Of a stretch of DNA of 64,000 bases, positions 56,101 to 64,000 are shown one piece after another. The stretch lies in contig CAJQUW010015445.1 of assembly GCA_907163375.1 (NCBI GenBank), positions 96,856 through 160,855 on the forward strand, read 5' to 3'. The stretch is from Prostheceraeus crozeri (taxonomy: Eukaryota; Platyhelminthes; Polycladida; Euryleptidae). The position numbers and the translations under genes were made by a program. A model generated the notes under the pieces. The model ran no database searches, was not told the origin of the DNA, and saw nothing but the letters and a program-made list of their open reading frames with translations. Positions within the stretch are counted from its first letter, which is position 1. Every line of letters starts with the position of its first letter.

Positions 56101-57840
56101 AAACGAAGCATCGGATTGGAAAACGGATTTCAGATTTGGAATCAGCGTCAAATTCTTTATCTGTATGGTGAGTTTCAAGTCAATCGGAGAGAAAAAATTT
56201 TCAACATTTTTCGAAAAAACGACAGAGTTAGAATTTGGGACGTTTTGGTGTGTAGCGCCCAAACGAAGCATCGGATGAGAAAACGGAGGCCAGATTCGGA
56301 ATCTACGTGAAATTTTGGGTTAGGAAGGATGTTTCCAGCGAAATCGGAGAGAAAAAATTTTCGGCAGACGTCCCCCCCCTCTGGACAGCTTGCTTCGATT
56401 TTGGCTTCTAGTGGACGGATTTTGTCGTGCGATAGCTCGTTTGAAAGCTAAGAGTGAGACAAATTCAGTGAAAGAATCGGCTTGTTCCTATCTGTCTTCG
56501 TTTAGATGTGAGACGCCATTTAAGATTTTGGGACATTGGCGAAAAACGACAGAGTTAGAATTTGGGACGTTTTGGGCTCTAGCTTCAAAACGAAGCATCG
56601 GATTGGAAAACGGATTTCAGATTTGGAATCAGCGTCAAATTCTTTATCTGTATGGTGAGTTTCAAGTCAATCGGAGAGAAAAAATTTTCAACATTTTTCG
56701 AAAAAACGACAGAGTTAGAATTTGGGACGTTTTGGTGTGTAGCGCCCAAACGAAGCATCGGATGAGAAAACGGAGGCCAGATTCGGAATCTACGTGAAAT
56801 TTTGGCTTAGGAAGGATGTTTCCAGCGAAATCGGAGAGAAAAAATTTTCGGCTGACGTCCCCCCCTCTGGACAGCTTGCTTCGATTTTGGCTTCTAGTGG
56901 ACGGATTTTGTCGTGCGATAGCTCGTTTGAAAGCTAAGAGTGAGACAAATTCAGTGAAAGAATCGGCTTGTTCCTATCTGTCTTCGTTTAGATGTGAGAC
57001 GCCATTTAAGATTTTGGGACATTGGCGAAAAACGACAGAGTTAGAATTTGGGACGTTTTGGGCTCTAGCTTCAAAACGAAGCATCGGATTGGAAAACGGA
57101 TTTCAGATTTGGAATCAGCGTCAAATTCTTTATCTGTATGGTGAGTTTCAAGTCAATCGGAGAGAAAAAATTTTCAACATTTTTCGAAAAAACGACAGAG
57201 TTAGAATTTGGGACGTTTTGGTGTGTAGCGCCCAAACGAAGCATCGGATGAGAAAACGGAGGCCAGATTCGGAATCTACGTGAAATTTTGGCTTAGGAAG
57301 GATGTTTCCAGCGAAATCGGAGAGAAAAAATTTTCGGCTGACGTCCCCCCCCTCTGGACAGCTTGCTTCGATTTTGGCTTCTAGTGGACGGATTTTGTCG
57401 TGCGATAGCTCGTTTGAAAGCTAAGAGTGAGACAAATTCAGTGAAAGAATCGGCTTGTTCCTATCTGTCTTCGTTTAGATGTGAGACGCCATTTAAGATT
57501 TTGGGACATTGGCGAAAAACGACAGAGTTAGAATTTGGGACGTTTTGGGCTCTAGCTTCAAAACGAAGCATCGGATTGGAAAACGGATTTCAGATTTGGA
57601 ATCAGCGTCAAATTCTTTATCTGTATGGTGAGTTTCATGTCAATCGGAGAGTTTCAAGTCAATCGGCGAGAAAATGTTCAACATTTTTCGGAAAAACGAC
57701 AGAGTTAGAATTTTTGCGATGGCTGCCTACTGTAGAGCCAAAACGAAGCATCGGATGGGAAAACGGAGGGCAGATTCGGATTCAGCGTCAAATTCTACAT
57801 GGAAATGGTGTATTTCCAGCTCAATCGGAGCACTAGAACC
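53150..57840. repeat. Higher-order tandem repeat, 486-489-bp unit, about nine units
   Basis: Unit starts are near 53,380, 53,869, 54,357, 54,845, 55,333, 55,820, 56,307, 56,794 and 57,280. Each unit has two diverged submonomers of about 150 bp, both with gagttagaatttgggacg and cgaagcatcgg, plus a unique block with a C-run and ctctggacagcttgcttcg. The C-run lengths (10, 9, 9, 9, 8, 8, 8, 7, 8) account for every difference in unit length. Variants are shared by neighbouring units. More diverged submonomers flank the array at both sides. Confidence 0.9.
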
Positions 57841-57905
57841 GGAGATAGACGGGTTTTTTAGTGTTTGGATGATGGGTGTTACGTCATCAGCTGATCGCCA
57901 CACAC

Positions 57906-57913
57906 TATATAAG
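57906..57913 (+). promoter_or_regulatory. TATA box, first Polinton transcription unit
   Basis: TATATAAG lies downstream of a ttacgtcatc CRE-like site and upstream of a leader that ends in a splice-donor-like sequence (caacg/gtaagt). The same octamer recurs at 60,118 and 61,711. Confidence 0.55.
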
Positions 57914-58635
57914 CTGGGAACCGAGAGAGACTTGTCATTAATACGAGAGATTGTCAACGGTAAGTCGTCTCTCTGAGCTCCGATGATAGCTGCGGACATT
58001 CCAAATCCCGAGTTTCTGTAAGAAACCGACTTAGAAAATTTCATTGCTGATATCAGCTAAGGCGTCAGACTTAGAGCTTAGCCAGGAGATGGCCTTCGTC
58101 TCCAGGCCATAAAAGACTCCAAAACTTTAAAGACTTGTAACTTTGCTTCTACAAGTCCGTTTGACTTGATTCAAAAAAGGTTCGGTCGCTATTGACCTGC
58201 CCTAAGTGATAGACTACTTATAAAATTTCATAAGTAGTGCTAAAAAATTGAAAAATTTAAATTCGCTATTTTTGGCAATTTTCGGGGTTTTCAAACCTTC
58301 TGAATTCAACTAAGACATTTATAAAGTTGTGGGAGGCAAGCTTCGGCTTGGAATTTGCAACCTTTGTAAACAATCCACTGATTTTCATGTCAAAATCGGG
58401 GTCCGGATACCAACACAGTGATATGACGCACGCTCTGTCCGCGGGAGGTTGGATTTGTGGGCCGAGGCCTTGGAGTTGGGATAAGATCCCCTCTGAGTAA
58501 TGCCTGTAACGGATTCAAAGGTTCGACACTTTCCACCAATCTCACAATTTAGCTGTATGATTACAAAAATGACTGCCAATGTCGCCTGTTAGTAATTCTA
58601 TTTCATCCTTCCTTTACAGATACATAAGTTACAAA

Positions 58636-59433
58636 ATGGGAGGAAATTCAAAGTTTCATTTTAAAAAGTGTCTATGTGGCGAAGTCAAGCGAGGTGGCGA
58701 GTTCAAGCGCCATTTAAATAAATTCCCCGACTCTCCCGAAGAGCATAAGGAGGTCGCTGTGGTGAGCGGATGCACATCATGTATGAAATTCGTCAGGGGA
58801 AACCTGAACGAGTTTTTCTATAAGACGCATTCAACATGTCTCATTAAGAAGGTGAAAAATTATACCACCTCAGAGGTTGGGTTAGCCATAAACCCACTTT
58901 TTGAAAAACCTAATCAAGATGAGAAGACAGAGACGCATGCCTCAGAGGTTGGGAAGGTCATCATCCCACCGGTTGAAAGACCACAAGTTGACCTAGATGC
59001 GGAGACAGAGCTGCAGATGGCAGTTCAAGCCATACAAGACTGCAAGAATGAGCAGCCAACGACATCTCACCTCAGCTCTTCTAGCTCTGAGTCGGAAAGC
59101 TCCGAATCTGAATCGGAAACGGAAGAGGCGGTCGTCCTTAACAAACCCGAGGAGGCGATCATAGCTCCTAAACCCGATAAGACGATTGTGAAGAGTCGGG
59201 CAGTGCCAGTGCCAAAAATGCACTCCTCACCTAAAAAAGGGAGAGGTATCAAAGCCCAAGCCAAGCGGTGGGCTAAGGATGATGGTGTGGCGAGGGTTAG
59301 CCAAGAGTATGCCATTAAGAAGCTGAAGGATGAAATGACCCGTTATAAAAACGAATGCTCCGCATTAAGGGATGAGAATTTTGAACTCAAAAGCAGGTGG
59401 CGGAAATTAGGAGTCTTAAGGCTCAAGTATTAA
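58636..59433 (+). CDS. Polinton-region protein with Cys/His N-terminus, Ser/Glu linker and coiled coil
   Basis: I do not recognise the family. From the ATG at 58,636 the N-terminal 75 residues contain CLCGEVKRGGEFKRH and later CTSCM with a further TC, a possible zinc-binding region. A low-complexity stretch follows (SSSSSESESSESESETEE), then basic residues, and a charged C-terminal helix suited to a coiled coil. A second frame at 59,397-59,834 continues with similar coiled-coil character and a KRKLPAKYLP end. The start sits just after a splice-acceptor-like tttacag. Its position between the terminal array and the polymerase makes it an element gene rather than a host gene. Confidence 0.5.
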   Translation: MGGNSKFHFKKCLCGEVKRGGEFKRHLNKFPDSPEEHKEVAVVSGCTSCMKFVRGNLNEFFYKTHSTCLIKKVKNYTTSEVGLAINPLFEKPNQDEKTETHASEVGKVIIPPVERPQVDLDAETELQMAVQAIQDCKNEQPTTSHLSSSSSESESSESESETEEAVVLNKPEEAIIAPKPDKTIVKSRAVPVPKMHSSPKKGRGIKAQAKRWAKDDGVARVSQEYAIKKLKDEMTRYKNECSALRDENFELKSRWRKLGVLRLKY

Positions 59434-59834
59434 AGTTGGAAGGTTTCCAAAAGAGAGCTCTAGCGAGTGAGAGTCGCGTAGAGGATCAGGCCACATGTAT
59501 TAAGAATATGAAGGCGAAGGAGGCGACGCTCGAACTCCAACATGAGCAGGAGAAGATGGCTCTTCTTGAGGCGAAGAATAACTCTGTCAAGGAGAGAAGA
59601 ACAACGCTCCACCTCCCCGTAGTCGGTAGCAAAATTATCGACGATGTAATAATGGAGTCGGAGGATTTGGATAAAACGAGCGAGTGCTATGAAGGAGCAA
59701 TGCCAGATATTCGCTGTCTTCACATAAGCATTAAACACAATGGTGACATTCAGGAATTGCGCCATCGTAAGCGAAAGTTGCCGGCCAAGTACCTGCCTCA
59801 GCCACCACCATCGAAGGTTCAACGAACCGGTTGA
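59397..59834 (+). CDS. Coiled-coil frame overlapping the preceding Polinton-region gene
   Basis: The frame is Lys/Glu-rich and heptad-like over its first 65 residues, then has a basic C-terminus (RHRKRKLPAKYLPQPPPSK). It overlaps the previous frame by 37 bases. I do not recognise it. Whether it is a separate product is unknown. Confidence 0.35.
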   Translation: MAEIRSLKAQVLKLEGFQKRALASESRVEDQATCIKNMKAKEATLELQHEQEKMALLEAKNNSVKERRTTLHLPVVGSKIIDDVIMESEDLDKTSECYEGAMPDIRCLHISIKHNGDIQELRHRKRKLPAKYLPQPPPSKVQRTG

Positions 59835-60117
59835 ATTGATTTATGGTAAGTTAATATCATCTCTATCACTTGAATATAATTTCATCTATTTTCTTTCTAT
59901 TTTTCAGATGCGACGAGAACGAACCAAACGGCTCTCATAAGGGCCACCATGGGGCAAGATTTGATAGAACCTCCTCGCGGTTTGCCCTGGCAGTCTTCGG
60001 ACTGGCGAATACTATCATTAAGTTGAATCTGCTATCAGTCAACTTGAACGTTATGCAGTCGATTGCTATCCCTGAAGCATTCTGATTCGCTGTTGAGCAA
60101 TTCATTGTTGAAAACCC

Positions 60118-60125
60118 TATATAAG
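60118..60125 (+). promoter_or_regulatory. TATA box, second Polinton transcription unit
   Basis: TATATAAG lies 48 bp before the ATG of the small acidic protein. Confidence 0.55.
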
Positions 60126-60165
60126 CCAGAAGATTGTAGCGCTTCTCATTCAATTTCAAGTCACG

Positions 60166-60423
60166 ATGGAAGCAACGTCTCCTGCCAACAGCATTCCCAT
60201 CTTCATTGATGAAGACAACGCCATTCCCGAGTTCGTCATCCTCGACGAGTGGGATGAAGAGGATGATAAGAAGGGGAAGATCGAGAAGATCGTTTGGACG
60301 GATGGGGTGTGGACTCCAAATACCACTCGCATCCGAAAGGTTCCAGATGCACCAGCACGAGCTAGGCGGTATAGGGTCTATGACAACCTAACCGTCATAC
60401 CCATTGACTATTCCAGCCAATAG
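60166..60423 (+). CDS. Small acidic protein of the Polinton region
   Basis: The 85 codons start with MEATSPANS. The N-terminal half is acidic (FIDEDNAIPEFVILDEWDEE), and the C-terminus is basic with RARRYRVYDNL. The TATA box just upstream supports expression in the intact ancestor. No family is recognised. Confidence 0.45.
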   Translation: MEATSPANSIPIFIDEDNAIPEFVILDEWDEEDDKKGKIEKIVWTDGVWTPNTTRIRKVPDAPARARRYRVYDNLTVIPIDYSSQ

Positions 60424-61184
60424 TCAACTTAAATTCACACCCCGAGAATGAACCATCGGCTCTCTTAAGGGCCACCATGGGGCAAGATATGATAGAACCT
60501 CCTCGCGGTTTGCCCTGGCAGTCTTCGGACTGGCGAATACTATCATTAAGTTGAATCTGCTATCAGTCAACTTGAACGTTGCAAATGAAGTTCGGTGTAA
60601 TACTTCCTTTCGACGGGCGTTCCTGTATAGGACGGCGGTGAAACCCGTAGCTATGTATACCGCAAGGGACATTCGGCAATAGTCAATCTTGTTAAACCTC
60701 TCTGCGTCATGTTTGCAAGTGATTGCCTCTGTCTCAACGTAGTATGCATTCGCGCCAGGGCGACATTTAGCCAACTGTCGAAGGTTACCTTATAAACTAT
60801 CCATTGCATACGTTATGAGAACCATGAGTTCTACCTACCTCTATCAATGAGATGAATTGATGAATGGAATGAAATGGGAGGACACTCACGCGCCACACGC
60901 AACATAACACACTTCTCTCTTCCATAGTCTAACAAGCTCTTTACACATGGATCGCAGTCGATTGCTATCCCAGAATCATGTAAGCTATCTTAATTTTATT
61001 TAACACTATTTCATCTATCATCATCGTCCATATGAAATGTTATAAGATTTGCAAGTTAGACTAAGCGTGCTACTATTTCCAAATGAAAAAGTATACATGG
61101 TTAAATTATTCACTAAAACCCCATTCAAGTAAGTCAGTATGAAAGCAAAGATAATACGAAATAAACATTTATTATGGCATGTAT

Positions 61185-61597
61185 TTCAAAAGGTCTTCAT
61201 CATCAATATCGTCCCAGAGTCTGACTTCACATAGATCACAAAAACAGTTGAGCTGCTTTAAACGTTCTTCTGTAGCGTCCCTCACTTTCTCAATGTACGC
61301 CCACTCCGCCACGGTTCGCGGTTGGGAGTTAGGGGTGTACCACTCTCATATTTGATGCAAGTGCGACTTGCTGGTCATCTCCATCACCCCTTCGGCATCA
61401 TATTGTAAATATTTCCACCGTATGCCTGCTAGGTCGGGCAACTCCTCCGATAATGATAACTTTCGTATATTGTCCAGATTGTATGTCTTCTCCACCTTCG
61501 CCTTTCTTGGTGCATTTGGTGTAACGAGCACCTTTGCTGATGTACATGGAGAGGAGAACTCCAATGCGGTATTTGGTGTTGTTGGAGGACTTGTCAT
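61185..61597 (-). pseudogene. Minus-strand Polinton-region gene remnant
   Basis: Minus-strand coding character is visible, with an N-terminal Ser/Thr/Pro-rich part (MTSPPTTPNT) and a more acidic C-terminal part with CFCDLCEVRLWDDIDDED, which may bind zinc. It appears broken. It is transcribed toward the small acidic protein, opposite to its neighbours. No family is recognised. Confidence 0.4.
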
Positions 61598-61710
61598 GTT
61601 GTCTTTGAAATGCTGACTTTGAATAATGATAACTTTAACATTTTTCTAATTCTTAAGTATACACAAGCAGCCAATCAGAATGAACATCCAATGAATGATG
61701 AATATGAAAG

Positions 61711-61718
61711 TATATAAG
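61711..61718 (+). promoter_or_regulatory. TATA box, third Polinton transcription unit
   Basis: TATATAAG lies about 110 bp upstream of an ATG that is followed at once by a splice-donor-like gtaagt. Confidence 0.5.
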
Positions 61719-61823
61719 CAAAGTGACATTCAGGTCATTTCATTTAATCTGTGAATCATACAAGTGACGAACGCACGATCTCTCTCTTTGACTATTATTC
61801 TGTCTGATCATATTTCATTAAAA

Positions 61824-62308
61824 TGGTAAGTTAAAGATTTCCTCTCTCATCTCCCTCAAACGTGTGACTAATAGCATCTTCCTCAATTTCAGGCATCAAC
61901 TTCATCACCAACGCCCTCTCTTCTCGAGGAAAGTTTAGAGTTATTGAGTCAAGGTAGGTTGTAACACTACACTGAGGCTTGAACAGAGATGAAAGAATGA
62001 TTTCTCTTTCAGGTGATGCGAGTTCCAGCTCAGAACTGTCGCGACATGGCAACGAGTGGGAATGTGCTGACTGTGGGCACATCTTCACGAGGAAATGGGA
62101 TCTCACCCGACACATCAAGCGAGGTGTTTGTCGACCTAAGCCGGCATCAATCTCCGAAGGTGGGGATGATTCTGTTAACGTCGTCTCCTTTTCATGCGCT
62201 TGTGCGCTCAGTCTTTCGAGACACGTTTTGAACTATCTTCGCACAGACTTCAACATACACACACGAACGATAGCTACACCAACGGTACTCCTCTATCCGA
62301 CTCACTGA
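61824..62308 (+). CDS. C2HC zinc-finger protein of the Polinton region, apparently spliced
   Basis: The main frame (61,979-62,308) carries a single finger CADCGHIFTRKWDLTRH with a final Cys five residues after the His, a C2HC variant of the classical finger, at 62,063-62,131. Intron-like GT...AG stretches precede it. It lies directly upstream of the polymerase. Single-finger proteins next to replication genes are common in such elements; DNA binding is inference. Confidence 0.5.
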
Positions 62309-62341
62309 AGTGTCCATAAATAATTTAGTGAGGAACTACAG

Positions 62342-64000
62342 ATGGACTCCTCAGAAACCATTGCTAACTTTGAGGAATGGTTTCATCAAAATTCATCATT
62401 GATAGAAGCGCTCTTCAACAATTTAGACAATTTTAGGATGAAAGCGCTCATCTATCTTAAAATAAAATATGTAAAAATCGACCACCATACTGGACAAATA
62501 ATAGAGAGGTTAGAGTTTCACATACCCTCCTCTCCTGCAACCGAGGTTGTAGACTATGAGTCTTGGATAAATTTTCACATCCAAGGATTAAAATTAAATA
62601 TTGATAAGTTTAACGAGCGCGATAGCGGTCTCATTTTTGACGGCATTGAGTCCGCCATATTTAAAATCAGTTTATTAGGAAATCATAGTGGTCGAGGCTC
62701 CTTTAAACTTCCAAAAAATTTAAAAAACAAAACAGCAGTCATCAATGTCGATTGCGAATCGCAATGTTTTAAATATGCTGTCCTCTCCATTCTCCACTAT
62801 AATGACATCAATGCGAATCGAAATCGCACATATAGCTATAGGCAGTGGGAGAATGAATTAAACTTCGATGACTGTAATAGTGACGATATGAAAATTAAAG
62901 ATAAAGAAAAATTTGAAAAATTGAACAACATTAAAATAGTTCTCCATGTTTGGGAAAAAGGATTGAAGGGTGTGCGCTACAACTCGCGTTCGAGTTGTTA
63001 TGAGGTACAGTAAACCTGTTATTAGTAAAACAGGATGATAGTGAGGAATGGCACTACTGCGGTATTCCCAAAATCTCTCGCTTATACCACCACTTAGAAA
63101 ACTCTAGTAGAGAGTTATATTACTGCGACAGATGTATTCGCCACTTTAGGAGGGAAAACAAAATTTGAAACTCCATTATGAGTGGTGTAAGCGAGGTAAA
63201 CTGCAAATGGAACGCATGCCCAAAGATAAGGAGTTTTCATATAGAGAGAATGGCGATGAACTAAGTCCTCTTCGTGTCATCTATGCTGACATCGAATGCT
63301 ATATCGATGATAACATCCATCGACCCAGCAGCCATTTCCTGCTATGAAGTATGGCATGATCACTTTAGGAGTAGGCAAAATAAAATGCGCGTCTGGCAAG
63401 GTGAGGATTGTATTTACCAATTCCTACAATTCCTCGAACAGGCTGTAAAATTTCAACAAAAGTATGATGGTGAACTCTATCGCAGATCATTGCATATGAC
63501 AGCAGATGATCAAGCAAAATTTGATAGCTGCAACATTTGCCCCAAATGTAGGAAAACATTTGATGATGATAAGATTAAGAAAGTGCGCGACCATGATCAC
63601 ATCACTGGTAATTTAGAAACGCACTCTGTTCAATAATGTAATTTTTCACTTAGGATGAAACGGCGTACATTACCCGTCATTTTCCATAATTTCAAGGGCT
63701 AACGACAGCCATATGATAATAAAAGGAGGTTTAGGTCAAATGAAAGAGTGGAAGCTTGATGTAATAGCGCAAACGAGAGAGAAGTTTATGGCCATGACAG
63801 CAAAAGTGCCTGTCGATAAAACTAAAGAAAATAAGACGGTCTATTTTGATATAAAATTTTTAGATTCCTACCATTTATGACTGCATCACTGGCCTCTCTC
63901 GTACAAAATCTAAAGTCTCTTCCACTAACACAAAATCTTAAGAAACAATATCGAAATCTAACCGATGAAGTCATCAAACGGAAAGGAGTCTTTCCATATG
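62342..64000 (+). pseudogene. Polinton protein-primed type-B DNA polymerase, partial and broken
   Basis: Recognisable segments in order are an N-terminal region with CFKYAVLSILHY, an exonuclease-like segment with RVIYADIECYIDDN, a zinc-like segment with CNICPKCRKTF and RDHDHITGN, and near the window end FLDSYHFMTASLASLVQ followed by RKGVFPY. These are typical of the polymerase carried by Polintons and adintovirus-like elements. The coding region is interrupted by several breaks and runs off the window, so the palm domain is not visible. It is a fossil copy, moderately young judging by the long open pieces. Confidence 0.8.

Larger units (their letters stand above)
59925..60582. repeat. Direct duplication of about 133 bp in the Polinton
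   Basis: Segments 59,925-60,057 and 60,450-60,582 are nearly identical. Each contains a strong initiation context (gccaccATGG) followed by a 25-codon frame starting MGQD. The sequence after the first copy (gcagtcgattgctatccc) reappears at 60,957, so the second copy is split by about 370 bp. Confidence 0.7.
52928..64000 (+). mobile_element. Polinton/Maverick fossil, left part (continues past the window)
   Basis: The family call rests on a type-B DNA polymerase remnant with typical Polinton wording, supported by small neighbouring genes. The left end is placed at 52,928 because homology to the unoccupied repeat stops there and the sequence starts 5'-AG, as Polinton ends do. The right end and the terminal inverted repeat partner are outside the window, so whole-element state cannot be judged. 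The polymerase is broken in several places. No integrase, capsid, protease or ATPase gene is seen in this part. Confidence 0.75.

Noticed and set aside
53402-57836. Nine consecutive 135-163-codon open frames starting MKFW or MLRFW
   Set aside because: They are readings of one tandem DNA repeat. The unit is not a multiple of three, the frame changes with C-run length, and neighbouring frames merely overlap at GTGA. There is no protein family match, so I treat them as noncoding.

Overview
The window looks like AT-rich nuclear DNA of an animal, probably an aquatic invertebrate. It has no bacterial operons, one intronless animal-type metabolic gene present twice, and a dense, nested load of eukaryotic transposable elements: Penelope-like, RTE-like, SINE-like, piggyBac, hAT, Tc1/mariner, CACTA-like, Crypton-like and Polinton. 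I cannot name the species from the sequence. Most motif and homology calls come from reading by eye and were not checked by a search.

Layout. 0-9.5 kb is gene-poor and holds three DNA transposons: a TA-flanked MITE, a piggyBac relic and a short inverted-repeat element. 10.7-13.05 kb is a tandem array of a 79-bp tRNA-like unit, flanked by inverted copies of a SINE-like tail. 13.97-25.1 kb is dominated by Penelope-like elements (PLEs). These comprise a truncated young copy fused to an older PLE piece, an RTE-like LINE 3' end, a relic of a different PLE type at 18 kb, and a near-complete Naiad-type element (N-terminal GIY-YIG followed by RT) that appears to carry a nested MITE. 25.3-28.7 kb holds two Tc1/mariner relics, one with an internal long palindrome. 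30.6-31.2 kb holds a tyrosine-recombinase relic of Crypton type.

31.67-48.24 kb is a large inverted duplication. Each arm is about 3.6 kb and carries an intact, intronless gene for a peroxisomal sarcosine/pipecolate oxidase-like flavoenzyme ending in SKL. The coding regions look almost identical while the flanks have clearly diverged, which suggests gene conversion. The left arm was later hit by a hAT element and the spacer by a CACTA-like element. The right gene has a private 29-bp minisatellite upstream of its start. A third, broken copy of the promoter and first 20 codons lies at 48.69-49.32 kb and runs into a remnant of another PLE lineage.

From about 52.93 kb to the window edge lies the left part of a Polinton/Maverick fossil. 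It has a terminal region with a striking 486-489-bp tandem repeat array, a few small genes (a coiled-coil protein, an acidic protein, a C2HC zinc-finger protein) and a broken, partial protein-primed type-B DNA polymerase. A dispersed repeat at 19.66-19.89 kb looks like the unoccupied version of its insertion site.

The only genes with a clear host role are the two oxidase copies. Everything else I can identify is mobile DNA or its products.
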